Assembly (NCBI GenBank): GCA_030760725.1
Contig: JASWHV010000005.1
Location: 27,475,241 to 27,539,240, forward strand
Direction: 5' to 3'
Origin: Neostapfia colusana
Taxonomy: Eukaryota > Streptophyta > Magnoliopsida > Poales > Poaceae
DNA: 64,000 nucleotides
In this document: piece after piece, positions 1-11,466 of the stretch
Position numbering within the stretch: the first letter of the stretch is position 1
How the letters are laid out: every line of letters begins with the position of its first letter
Program-made: the position numbers and the translations under genes
Notes under the pieces: generated by a model
The model's input: the letters and a program-made list of their open reading frames with translations, nothing else
What the model was told of the DNA's origin: nothing
Databases searched by the model: none

Positions 1-665
1 AAAAACCATTCACACTTTTGTGCTTCGGTGTTCACATATTGAGGCGCATACTGCGCCAGCTTGTTGAACACTCGCGAATGTTTGAATGCACCCCTCCCTC
101 CTTGTTGTAAGGCCAGAAACTCCTCGAGTTTCCGCTGAATTATTCCGGACGGAACATGATACGCGAGAAATGCCTCCCGGAATTCTGCCCATGTACAGTC
201 ATATCCAGCTGGTAAGGAGGCGAGTTGATTTGCCCACCATGCACTGGCGGACCCGTGAAGTTGTTGCGCTGCGTATAAAACCTTCTGCTGTTCGGTGCAT
301 TGAAGCAACCCGAACTTAGATTCAATGGTACGGATCCAGCTATCCGCCACCAGAGGATCTTCAGATTCAATGAAAACCGGCGGTTGAGTTGCCAAGAACT
401 CAACATAGGAATTCAGTTGCGGTTGGCGCAAGTCTTCGTCTTGACATCCCCCTTGACGGGATGTATTCATCACCAGGGTGCGGAGCAAGTCGGTTCGCTC
501 ATCGCTTGCACCCGTCATGGCAGCCAGAATGTCCGCCATTGTGACCGTGGGTGAAGGTCCTGGTGACGGCTGCTGTTGCGGAGCTCGCTGCTCACGCTGT
601 GGAGGGTTATCACCACGACCACCACTGGAACCACCCACCTCACTCATGGAACGAGTTCGCACCAT
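1..665 (-). CDS. Element G gag, N-terminal part, cut by the window edge
   Basis: This is the capsid-type Gag of a Ty3/gypsy retrotransposon, which would assemble virus-like particles in the cytoplasm. The frame is open without a stop from the ATG at 665 to base 1, about 221 codons. It opens with MVRTRSMSEVGG, followed by a Gln/Pro-rich stretch and TMADILAAMTGASDERTDLL. The retrotransposon Gag core comes next, with WIRTIESKFGLLQC, then AWWANQL, then AEFREAFLAYHVPSGI. The start was chosen because gag of element D (54412) begins almost identically with MVRTRTMHEVGG. The leader and 5' LTR lie to the right, as expected for a minus-strand element. No lesion is visible in this part. The nucleocapsid and pol are outside the window, so I cannot say whether the whole element is intact. 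The identification as Gag is firm. Confidence 0.88.
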   Translation of the reverse strand, partial: MVRTRSMSEVGGSSGGRGDNPPQREQRAPQQQPSPGPSPTVTMADILAAMTGASDERTDLLRTLVMNTSRQGGCQDEDLRQPQLNSYVEFLATQPPVFIESEDPLVADSWIRTIESKFGLLQCTEQQKVLYAAQQLHGSASAWWANQLASLPAGYDCTWAEFREAFLAYHVPSGIIQRKLEEFLALQQGGRGAFKHSRVFNKLAQYAPQYVNTEAQKCEWF

Positions 666-2208
666 TCTGCAATTGCAAGAGTTCATTATCAGTTCAACAC
701 TATCACTTGATTTATTCCATAAACAAAGTAGTGCAACACTGATAGTGAAACCTCAACATGTAAGCAAAATGATTTAAGCGCAAACTGATGTATCTACAGC
801 AAGGATTTACAAGCCGACTGATTGGTCCTCAAACAGATCAGATTCTGATCCAGTTAAAAGCACTTTCGTAACTCAAGTTGAATATCAAAGTTAAAGTTAA
901 CTTTAATATCTTTCCAACGAGTATCCAAAGGCCTCCTAGGGATTTTTCTACAGGAAGTTATGGCTTAAAAACAGAAAGGTTGAGAGAGGCTTTGTTACTG
1001 TCCTGGTTCTGAACAGTTTGCATTCAACTGAACTTTTCACCAACTTAATCTGTGATTTTGCTCTGGAGGTCTACAAGAAAGTTGTAGAGCACTTGAAAAT
1101 CTTTCCAGATCTGTATCATACACCTTAATTGGTTAAAGCTACTCAGAGTTATGCTCTGTTAAATTCCAGCAAAAATTTCTGCCAGAAACAGAGCACTCTG
1201 TTTTTGAAATCTTTAACACCTAGACACTCTCTCATTTGAATCTTAGTTCAAAAGAAGAGTTCAGTAACTAATATTCGTTTCAAACTTCCATTTTTAGTTG
1301 AAAGTTAGCTCATGAATCATTTCTTCATAGGGAAGAGGTTATTATGTGTGGTACGGTGTCGATGCACCGTAAGAACAATGTCGGTACTACGTTGTCTCTC
1401 CAAAAGGAAATCCTAAACCAGATTATACCGGTATATACGTATAATCAGTGGCACTAAACGGTCTCTCACACACGTGTACTACACGGGATACGTACGTGGT
1501 TAGTACCTGCAGAAGACACTCAATAGTGGTGCACTCAAGGGTTGTTTCATTCCAGGCAGTTCTATAGTTGAAAGTAAATACAAACGCCCGTATCATTGCC
1601 ATACGGCCGTCCTTGAGTTAAGTCACGTCTCAAGGTACGTGATCGTGTTTCAACACCACACGATGGGGAACCCGAGTATATCATGAACGGGTCGTCATGG
1701 TTGGGAATGTTATCAACCCAACGGAAACCACCTACTGCCCTGCAGGGCACGCCGATGGCAAGCGCTGCGTATGTCCTCCTGGGCTACTCCTAGACGAACA
1801 CACTCTCGCGTTACTGACCACGCGATGGGGTCTCCACTTACTTGCCTAATGCATGCTAGGGATCAGCGTTTCATATGAACTCAGGAACATGAAGAGTCCA
1901 AGAGTTCATATTAACGTCTCACACCAAGCTGTGAGACCTAGCCCTGAACCACTTTCCTCGTCAGGGGAGCTAACCGAAATTGAACCGCTTTTGGTGGCGT
2001 TCCTTACCATTCTTACCAGAACGTAGGTGCGTCGTTACAGAATCAAAATTCAGAATTATAACACATAAGTCTGTTATGCCACTTTAAGTAACTATACTAC
2101 TATAGTCCTTATGTGGGCCTACTATTGTTTCCTCACCGTATCCTAAGTTTTTGTCGTAATACAATCCTTATTCCGTGTGCTATTACCAATGCGGCTCTGA
2201 TACCTTGC
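666..2208 (-). other. Element G leader between primer binding site and gag
   Basis: This is about 1.5 kb of AT-rich non-coding leader. Several blocks match by eye the leaders of C (41138-42600), D (54413-56366) and E (19601-21063), which shows that these four elements are related. A block near 1350-1480 carries the shared text around GTCGGTACTACG. It contains a hairpin at 1353-1370 with arms ACGGTG and CACCGT around a TCGATG loop. Unlike C and E, G has no extra ORF between this leader and gag. Confidence 0.7.
2191..2206 (-). other. Element G primer binding site (tRNA-iMet type)
   Basis: On the minus strand the sequence just inside the LTR end reads AGGTATCAGAGCC. This matches the TGGTATCAGAGC complement of the initiator Met tRNA 3' end except at the first base. 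It lies directly next to the LTR end at 2209, which fixes the minus orientation of G and marks 2209-6514 as its 5' LTR. Confidence 0.8.
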
Positions 2209-5200
2209 TGTGAGGGCCCCGCCGTCCCGATCACTCACGGGGACGGGACACCTCGCCCGGGAATCGCATTGGGTGGTGCCGTGCGATGCGGCACCCAACA
2301 GCACACATAATAAAGCATCATATTACATAAAACAAGAGAAAGCATACAAAGTGTTGATTTTACAAATACTTCTCAAAAGAAACTACAGCGGAAGTCTATT
2401 ACAACTCACGTCTCATACCTATGCTAAGCAGCCGAGAAGGTGTCCAGCCCGCGGACCCTTCTCGCTAGCAACACTGTCATAATAGCAGCGGCAGGGGTTA
2501 CCCTGAGTTCATCACTCGGAGAGCTCCGAGTCTCACCAGGTACCAGTACATCACAGCGTACAATTATTACCTGCAAAACAACTTGTGCAGTATCTGTGAG
2601 CACGAAGCTCAGCAAGACTGACCCGTCACCCTAGTCATGAAACTCTATATGATGGAAATAGAGGGCTGATTATAGAAATTTGCACAAACGACCAACTTGA
2701 GCTAAGGGGAGTCCTTACTTCAAGTTTTTAAGCAACTTTTATAGACCTTGCGCAATTTACATCGAGACTCCACAATCAAACAAGAAACGCTTCATCTCGA
2801 TGTCACTTGCCCGAGGTGAAAGTAACTTTAGTGAGCTACCCTAGACTCATACAAACCATGCGCCATTACCGTCGAGACTCCACAATCAAACAAGAAACGC
2901 TTTGCCTCGACGCTACTAGCCCAAGGTGGAAAGTAAATTTAGTGGAGTATTGATATTTCCTCATCTCCATTATGAAGATTACTCACGAAGCATATTAAAC
3001 GTTTCCCACTTTATTACTACGTCACGACTCAGTGTACAAGTATGCTCACTACCGCGAGCGACGGTGATTGCAATCAAAAACACCCGGCTGACACGACACG
3101 TACGCCCGTACTCGACGTTGCATACAGCAACCGTCACTGACGTCGTACGTGGCCACCTTTCACACGACACCCAAATGTCGAAGCGGTCCCACCGACTGGG
3201 ATTAAGTCTCTCTACGGCAAACCCTCGTAGAGCAGACTTCTCTATCCTTTCAGCATCGGCATCAGACGGTGAGGTATGCCTCGACACCCAGGTTAACATT
3301 TTACATCGGTTTCCTGGGTCCCATATTGCCAGTATGCATCCGATACACATCTCAAACTTGTCCAGCGGGGCCGCACACGAGAACGGGCCTTAATCGACTC
3401 AGACATAGAACAGGCTCACAGGACCACGTCCTTGACCTTCCATCCACTGCCCGGTCTCCATTCCCAACTATGAGCATCAATTCCCAACTCTTCCGATTGA
3501 TCCCCCTTAATCCCATTTCACGAGTAGGAATCTGCCTACTCGAGTTATGCCTCTTTTAATCCACTTTTATTGAGAACAACAGTTATAATTAATTGATAAC
3601 ATATCCTACATTAAACTCCAGGGTTTTCTGGGGCATGCATTTGGAGTTTCATACCATCTAGACGTAATGCAATAAATAAAATTCTAGACGTATGAAGTGA
3701 ATACAAATAAAAACTTGTAAATTTGATGCAAACCGGGGCTTGCCTTTGTTTTGCAGGTGACTTATATATATATGCAGTTAGTGAAGACCACTTGGTGCTT
3801 GATCAACCTCTTTCCTCCTTCCTTGATTTCTACTCCGATGACTTCAACTCCTCCACGTAGATACTACACGTGATGAATATTCATATCGTTTAATTGTAAA
3901 GACTTTGCTACAAGTCCTAATAAAAGGTTTTCAGAAACTGGAACTATGTTTAAAAATTTAAAATGACACTGGTGCCAGTGGTTTAGGTTTGGATCTAAAC
4001 ACATGACTAAATGCTAAGTGGTTTTCCCCCTCTTTTATATTGATCACCCAAAGAGGTTAAAAGCACAGGGGTGATCCAGGGCTCCAATGGAGCTGAGAAT
4101 TTTCATGTGAGTTCCTTGTCACAAGAAAGTCCTCTGGACCAAAAATTAGCACTTTTCATTGAGTGGTTTGTTCAGAATAATTTTCTAAGCAACTAAGCAA
4201 AGAAGAATTAATTCTGAGATCCCACCCATGTTCATGCAAAAATTAGTGAACCACAATTTCAATTATAGCTCATAGAGTTTGCATGAATTTTCCTAGCATT
4301 TTTGGAGCTAAGATCTGCCCAGAACTGAATTTCCAAGTTTTGGAAATTCTCTGAAAATGTTTCTGTATTATTTGAATACAGCATCTTCAAATCTAAATTT
4401 CCCTGATCAAATCAACTCAAATTGAGCTGAAACTTTTATAGGGGTTCACTAATACCCTAGTAACTATTCTCGCAAAATTTGAGGATTTTTGGATTACCCA
4501 AACTCCCTCTAAAATTCTTTTGCTAAAAAGCTTTAAAGAATTTTACAGAATTAAATAAACGGTTTCATACAAATTGGGTTCCATATTTGAATAGTACTCT
4601 ATTAGAGGAATCCAAGAAAATTTGTTTCAAAATTTTTTTGATTCTCCTACCCAAAGTTGTAGCTATGCAAAGTTTGAACTGAAAACTGAAATTCCCCAAA
4701 ATGTTCAAATCCTGGCTGTGGGTCCGGGGACAGGTGTCACTCGCTGAGGCAAGCCATACGGGGCTACAGGGTATTTCCCGCGCCGCCACACGCGATCCCT
4801 GCGCCACAGCCGATCAGATATTTGAAAAACCATCGCTGACGGGCGGGACCCACCGGGTCGTCTTCTACCTCCGGCCACCCACGCCCGCGCGCCGCCGGGC
4901 TCGCCGGAGTTCGACGGATTCCGGCCTCCCGGCCATCCCCCAAGCTCTCCCTCGCCTTTAGGGCCTAATTTCCCATGCTGAACACGATGGAACCCTCTTC
5001 CCCGGTCGGCGATGGCTCTAACCTAGCTGGCCACGGCGCGACGGCTATGGACCGGTTCGGCAACGTCGCCCGGTCATCCTAGCCTGCCCAGACCTCGGTG
5101 GAACGGCGCTACAGCACCAGTGGACCATGGGGATGCTCGACCTAGCCTCAAAACTGCTCGGCACCGGCGGCTAATGGTGTCTCACCGTACACCCGAAACC

Positions 5201-6514
5201 TCCTCCGCGTTTGAGGTCGGAAATTCTGGATTTCATGCGGTCTATGTGCATCTTTCCAACTAGGGTTGTGAAGGACTAATGATCGCCGGTTAGTGGCGGT
5301 CCTGTGTGCAAGGTTTTCACGGCCTAAGAACGAGAGGGACGATCGAATTTGGTATTACCGTATCAGAAGGTCTGATGGTGCCCGACGGCGATCTTTTCCC
5401 AAATTCGAGCCCGGTAGATCATCTCATGGCTTGAGCTTTGGGGACGAGCATCAGGGGCTCCCAGCGCATCCGAGGGCGCTCTAGCTCGGGGCTGAGAAGC
5501 TCTCGGTGGGGCTGTCCACGTGAGACCAGCTCGGTTTCCCGATGGTGAGCCTCGGTGCCCGGTGAAATTCGTCAAATTGTGATCAAACGATGTGGCAACG
5601 CCACGGAGTAGAGCGATGGGTCGCTAGAGCACACGCTGGAGGGGGCGACGCGGTTTGCAACAGGCAGAACGAGAAACGGCGCCGGGAGGTTCCTGTTGTG
5701 CGCGCGAGAGTGGGAACCGAGGACAACGCGCGAGCTGCGTGATAAGGAGGGGGGAAACCAGCTCGCCAGCACAGAGGTCGCGAGGGAGAGGTGGCGTCCG
5801 CCTTGCCCCGGTGTCGCACGGTGAGAAGGACCGAGGCGGTCTCGGTGGCGCAATGACTTCGCGAGGAGGAGAAAAAAAGAGACCGTGCACTGCCTGAGCT
5901 GAAGATCTTTTGCACACTCATTTCCCCCAATGACATGTGGCCCCACTAGTCAGTACCAATTCTTCTCAAAATATCTTCCAAGTTTGACAATTATCCAACC
6001 CAAGTGTTAAAAATTGGAAACTGAGCTCATTTGACAAGTTTGGACAAATTCCATGCAAATTCAAATGTTCATTTGAATTCTTTGCACATTTGACTCCCTT
6101 TGGAAAAATGGGCAGCAAATCTTTTCAAAATTTAATGAAACTTTGCCTCCCCACTAATTTGGACCTAAGGAATCCAAATATGCCACTTGATCCTTGTGTT
6201 AGCTGCTGCAAACAATAGTTTGGACACAACAGTTTTGAATTTCTCATTTTGTCCTTCCCTCACTTGAAGTTTGAATTTACCTTTAGTCCATCTCTGATTT
6301 TTAAACCCTTCCCTTGCACTTGAGCTCTTCATTTCTGGGGTTTTAATCTACATGAGGTCCATCCATGCAGTAACCCTAAGTCTGTTTAGAAGAAACCTCA
6401 TACATGTTACCATATGAGGAAAAAGTTTCAACTAAGCCCCTTTTTCATACACATGACTTCAACATTTGTGCAAACTCATGTTTCTTTGATATTCACATTT
6501 TTGGAACCTTTACA
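2209..6514 (-). repeat. 5' LTR of element G
   Basis: Read on the minus strand, this 4306-bp LTR begins TGTAAAGGTTCC at 6514 and ends CCCTCACA at 2209, next to the primer binding site. Its right end abuts element A's integrase frame immediately after residues QLEL. There is no polypurine tract at that junction, so G is inserted into A and does not share an LTR with it. The 5 bases to the right (GTAAC, 6515-6519) should be one target duplication; the partner is off-window. The promoter-proximal part (about 4110-6514) matches LTR H (60176-62819) by eye. A hairpin at 2275-2295 and a TATATATATA tract near 3768 lie inside. Plus-strand ORFs here look spurious. Confidence 0.85.
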
Positions 6515-9448
6515 GTAACTCTAGTTGATACGCCACTTCGCCTTTCCTTTCCAAAACTTGAAAGGGTCCGATATATCGAGGTGACAACTTCCCTTTCACC
6601 TTGAACCGACGAAGTCCTCTGATAGGGGACACCTTGAGATAAACATAGTCTCCCACGTTGAAAACGAGCTCTCTTCTTCGTACATCGGCATAGCTCTTTT
6701 GGCGTGTCTGTGCAATCCTCAAATTGTTGCGAATTTCCCTCACCTTCGCCTTAGCTTCTTGTAGTACTTCCGGACCAAACAATTTGCTTTCCCCCGTTTG
6801 GTTCCAAAATAGGGGAGTTCTACACTTCCTCCCGTACAAGGCTTCAAACGGTGACATCTTCATACTAGCTTGAAAGCTGTTGTTATAGGAAAACTCCGCA
6901 TACGGTAAGTTCTTATCCCAACTCCGATTGTTTTCGAGTGCACATGCCCTCAGCATATCTTCAAGAATCTGATTGGTTCTTTCCGTCTGCCCATCAGTTT
7001 GGGGATGATAGGCAGAACTAAAGTTCAGATGGGTTCCCATGGTTTCGTGCAACTTCTGCCAGAACCTTGAGGTGAACTGTGTCCCTCGATCCGACACAAT
7101 CTTCTTTGGCACTCCATGGTAACACACAATCCTTGACATCTACAACTCTGCCGATTTGGATCCGCTGTAGCTTTCTTTCACGGGGATGAAATGAGCTACC
7201 TTGGTTAGCCTATCAATGATGACCCATATCGAATCATATCCTGATTGAGTCCTAGGCAATCCCACGATGAAATCCATGCCGATCTCTTCCCATTTCCATT
7301 CAGGCACTTTGAGTGGTTGCAATAATCCCACGGGTCGTTGATGTTCTGCTTTCACCAACTGACATGTGTCACATAGAGCAACATGTTCCGCGACATATCG
7401 CTTCATGCCATACCACCAATACCTGCTCTTGAGGTCCTGGTACATCTTCGTACTCCCAGGATGAATGGAATAGTCAGAATCATGAGCCTCCTTCAAAATC
7501 AATTCACGGATCTCCTTTACTTCTGGCACACAGATTCTTTTCCCGTGCCACACCGTTCCTTGTTCATCCTCTCTAAAACCAGGAGCTTTATTTTCCTTGA
7601 TGAGTTGTCTGATCTCTTGTATCTTTTGACCCTCGCGGATGTCTCGCTCTAGTGTGGAGTCCACTTCCACGGTGATGGCTTCACCACTATTAACAAGGCA
7701 TAGATTGAGCCTTATAACCTCGTTCTTTAATTCTGCAGGCATGTCCTTCAAGCTCAACTTATTGACCTGCACTTTCCGACTTAAAGCATCGGCCACGACG
7801 TTTGCTTTCCCAGGATGATAGTTGATGCCCACATCAAAGTCATTGATTAGCTCTAACCATCTCCTTTGTCTGAGGTTGAGGTCTGGCTGTGTGAATATGT
7901 ACTTCAAACTCTTATGATCCGTATATATCTCGGTCCTCTTCCCCATCAAATAGTGCCACCAAATTTTCAACGCATGTACCACTGCGGCTAGTTCTAGGTC
8001 ATGTGTAGGATAGTTCTTCTCGTGCTTTTGAAGCTGTCGGGATGCATAAGCCACGACATGCCCTTCTTGCATGAGAACACATCCCAATCCGTTTCCAGAG
8101 GCATCGCAGTACACCGTAAAGTTCTTCTGCATATCTGGCATAACTAGCACTGGGGCTGTCATCAATCTTTTCTTTAACTCCTGAAAACTCGTCTCGCACT
8201 GCGGCATCCATGTGAATGTGATTCCCTTCTCCAACAGTTTGGTGAGGGGTCTCGAGATTTTAGAGAATCCCTCAATAAACCGTCGATAGTATCCAGCCAA
8301 TCCCAAGAAGCTTCGAACTTCCCCGACATTTTCAAGGGTCTTCCACTTCTGTATATCCTTGATTTTGGCAGGATCCACGGAGATTCCTCCCTCCGAGATT
8401 ATATGTCCTAAGAAGGGAACTCTCTTCAGCCAAAACTCACACTTGCTCAACTTGGCATATAGTTGGTGTTCTCTCAGCCTTTGCAACACCGACCTTAGAT
8501 GTTTCTCATGTTCTTCTTCATCTTTGGAGAAGACGAGAATGTCATCTATGAAAACCACCACAAATTTGTCCAGATATTCCATGAATACCTTGTTCATGAG
8601 ATACTGAAGTACGCCGGGGCATTAGTTAGCCCGAAAGGCATGGCAGTGTATTCATACAGTCTGTACCGAGATACGAAAGCTGTCTTGGGAATATCAGGTT
8701 GCCTTATCTTGAGTTGGTGGTATACCGACCTGAGTTCAATCCTCGAGAACACACAAGCTCCCCTCAACTGATCAAACAAGTCTTCAATGCGGGGTAATGG
8801 GTACTTGTTCTTGATGGTTACTTCATTCAAGGCATGGTAATCCACACATAAACTTTAGGTTCCGTCCTTTTTGGGCACAAATATCACCGGAGCTCCCCAT
8901 GGTGAGGAACTAGGGTGAATATACCCCTTCTCCGTCAATTCTCTCAAATGATCCTTGAGTTCTCCCAGCTGCTTGGAGTCCTTCCGATAAGGTCTCTTGT
9001 ATATCGGGGCTGTTCCAGGCACTAGCTCAATTGCGAATTCCACTTCACGATCGGGAGGCATACCTGGCAACTCCTCTGGAAAAACATCTAGATATTCTGT
9101 GATGGTCCTGATCTCCTCCACTTTCACCTCAACTTGATTTAGTTTAATGTCCCTCCTAGGCTCGTGTTTTGTTATCAACTTTACTCTTGTGCCACTAGGG
9201 TGAGTTAGTTCCACCGTTCTGGTCGAACAATGGATGATTCCTTTATGTTTGGTCAACCAATCCATACCCAAAATAATATCTATCCCTTGTGAATCTATCA
9301 CTATGAGGTTAGCAGTAAATACTACCCCATTAATGTCTAGGTTCACTTTGGGACACACTTGTCTTGTCCTTATTTCTCCACCTGGAGAGTTTACTGCTAG
9401 CATATGGTTCATTTGTGTTGTTGCTAGATCATGCTTCTTAACAAACCC
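6515..9448 (-). pseudogene. Element A pol: RT, RNase H, integrase (broken, 3' end lost)
   Basis: This is the polyprotein that would copy element A's RNA into DNA and integrate it. In order on the minus strand are the end of the protease domain (GMDWLTKHKG), reverse transcriptase with the FIDD active site (VVVFIDDILVFSK), and RNase H (VYCDASGNGLG, YTDHKSLKYIF). Next come the integrase zinc finger (HPGSTKMYQ ... CDTC) and the integrase core (GMDFIVGLP, VSDRGTQFTS, AYHPQTDGQTER). Lesions visible are an in-frame stop after VPKKDGT near 8855, a frame change near 8594-8600 in RT, and a stop at the AEL/MSR junction near 7140. The frame ends at 6515, where the LTR of G interrupts it after QLEL. The chromodomain and 3' LTR are therefore off-window. 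All three integrase acidic motifs are readable. Confidence 0.9.
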
Positions 9449-10695
9449 TTAAGCAATGAACGAGTGGGTAGCACCAGAATCAAACAGCAGGGTTGCAATG
9501 TGTAAATTTGCAGGAAACTTACCAACTACCACGTCAGGTGCCTCTTGCGCTTCCTCCATAGTCACGTGGTTCACCCGTCCTCTCATTACATTCTGCTGTT
9601 GTGGCTGCGCGGGCTTCTTCTTTGGGCACTTATGGGCATAGTGCCCCACTTCACCACAGCTAAAAAATTGCACTCCAACCTTAGGGGCTTGGCCTTTATT
9701 GTCTTTGGGTTGGTTTGGAGATCCTTGCACTGCTGGTCGAGGTGGATATGTGGGGCGAGGCTGCTGTACAAACTGACGTTGTGGCTGTGCTGGTGCTGCG
9801 GGAGGCCTGTAGTTCGGGTTGTACCCTTTTGGTGCTGAGTAGGGTACCGCAGCACGGTTCGTCTGCCCTGCAGTTTGCTGCATCAGACGTGGGCGGGTGT
9901 TGCTCCCTGAGGCTTGATGTGACCACCCAACCTTCCTCTTATTCTCATTTTCCAAGGTCTTTAGCTTCCTTTCTACCACAAACGCTCTGTCCACCATCTT
10001 TTGGAAGCTTTCATACTCATTTGAGGACATTGCACACTGCATTTCCGCGGTAAGTCCCTCCACAAAACAATCTTGTTTCTGCTCATCAGTCTCTATGTCC
10101 TGTGGGGCATAACGGGATAGTTGAGTAAATTTAGTGAGGTATTCCCTCACCGTCATGTTTCCCTGCTTCAGTCCCAAAAACTCCTTTCTCTTTTTTTTTT
10201 GAGTTCACCTCTTGGGATGTAATGGTTGCCGAAGCTACGCTTGAACTCCTCCCAAGTGATGTTCTCAGGGTCATGATGGGCGGCCACGTAGGCGGTCCAC
10301 CAATCAGCAGCAGGTCCATGCAATTGATGAGAGGCAAACAGCACCCTCTCATACCCTTGGCACTGTATGATCCTCATCTTGCTTTCAATGGTCTTTACTC
10401 AATCATCTGCCTCCAGAGGTTCAGCAGCACTTGGAAACTTTGGAGGTTGAGTTCCTAGAAACTCACTCAACCTTGGTTGGCGTGGTGCAGCTTGTGGGGG
10501 TGGAACTTGATGCAAGTTGGCCACCACTTGAGTCAAGTTCTGGATGAGCTGATTTTGATTCTCCAGCATTTGGTGGAGGGGATCAAATCCTTCACGGCGA
10601 CCACCCCTGTCCTGGCCTCCAGAAAGATGAGGGTTGCAGGCCTCATCATTGTTGTTGGCGGCGTTGGCAGCGCGACCTTTTCCTCTTCCGGCCAT
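9449..10695 (-). pseudogene. Element A gag and protease (broken)
   Basis: Gag starts MAGRGKGRAANAANNND at 10695, with a Gln/Pro-rich segment and LSEFLGTQPPKF. The Gag core follows (RVLFASHQLHGPAADWW, then FKRSFGNHYIPRGE) and a proline-rich spacer. The nucleocapsid knuckle reads FFSCGEVGHYAHKC: the first Cys of the CX2CX4HX4C motif is Phe, so zinc binding is probably lost. The protease motif LFDSGATHSFIA keeps the catalytic Asp. Lesions are TGA in place of the Trp codon of EADDW (near 10397), a frameshift at a run of ten T (10191-10200, A on the coding strand), and a stop after SFIA at 9449. The family differs from C/D/G gag and is closer to element B gag. Confidence 0.88.
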
Positions 10696-10999
10696 CTAGC
10701 ATGATCAACCAAATGTTAATTTAAAGTATTACGTATTATCTTACAACTTTCGCTTATTTGTACTTTGAAGTGTTGAAGCTTTGTTATACTTTTCTGAGGT
10801 TCCATATCTCACACAAAAATAAATGCAATATTATTTCATGTGGGTTCACACACCAAAGCAAGACAATATGAAGACGAGGCTGTGGACAATTGCTCATGGC
10901 TTCCACAACTCACGTCACACACCAAGCATTAACACACCATTAACTAACGTAACGACTCGACTACTCGACATCCTTCTGTTTTAAAGAAAAGGCTCTACG
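10696..10999 (-). other. Element A spacer between upstream ORF and gag
   Basis: These 304 bases are AT-rich and non-coding, separating the stop of the upstream ORF (11000-11002) from the gag start at 10695. I see no conserved motif beyond ordinary leader sequence. Confidence 0.6.
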
Positions 11000-11466
11000 C
11001 TACTCGTTTTCTTGTGCTGGCTCCTCGGGATCTTCCTCGTCATTTTGGCTGCCTTCTGACTCTGCTTTGGGTGGGGAGGCTACTGATGGAGAAGTGCGAC
11101 GACGCCTTATCGCCCGGTGATCTGGGGAGTCAGGAGTCCATGTATCATTCACGGTGACACACAGTTCATTCCCATCTCCTCTTTCTCTCGCCCTCAAGCA
11201 GGCTCGCAGCAACGCCTCCGTTTCCTTCAGGGTCTCCCGAACATCCTGAAGCTCTTGCTGACACTCCTGTAGTCGAGTGCTGAGCATAGCAGCATCCTCC
11301 AAGCACAGGTCCATGTGCTCATGGGAAGTCCCTTGCTGCACTAGTGGGTACTTTTACTCCGTGGTACCACTCTCACGCTGGAGGACATACATGTACTCAG
11401 TTCTGTCCAGGTGGCGACGATAGATGTGACTCTGGCAGGTGATGGCCTCCCAGGTGACATCCTTCT
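11000..11466 (-). pseudogene. Element A upstream ORF, C-terminal part (coiled coil, acidic tail)
   Basis: This is the second half of an extra ORF located between the leader and gag of element A. It continues, in the same reading phase across the solo LTR, from the part at 14907-15224. It reads KDVTWEAITCQSHIYRRHLD and then hits an in-frame TAA at 11354-11356. It resumes with a leucine-rich heptad region (AAMLSTRLQECQQELQDVRE) predicted by eye to be a coiled coil. It ends in a Ser/Pro/acidic tail (NDEEDPEEPAQENE) before the stop at 11000. No enzymatic motif is recognised. The layout (N-domain, coiled coil, acidic tail, then gag) parallels the upstream ORFs of C and E, but sequence similarity is not obvious. 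Function is unknown. Confidence 0.6.
11462..11466. repeat. Target-site duplication CTTCT, left copy of the solo LTR
   Basis: CTTCT here equals 14907-14911 on the other side of the LTR. Merging the two copies restores the reading phase of the interrupted ORF exactly, which supports simple insertion. Confidence 0.88.

Noticed and set aside
1..11466. Tandem retrotransposons sharing one LTR (internal-LTR-internal)
   Set aside because: The LTR at 2209-6514 abuts element A in mid integrase frame without a polypurine tract, and the gag types on its two sides belong to different families. Insertion of G into A fits better.
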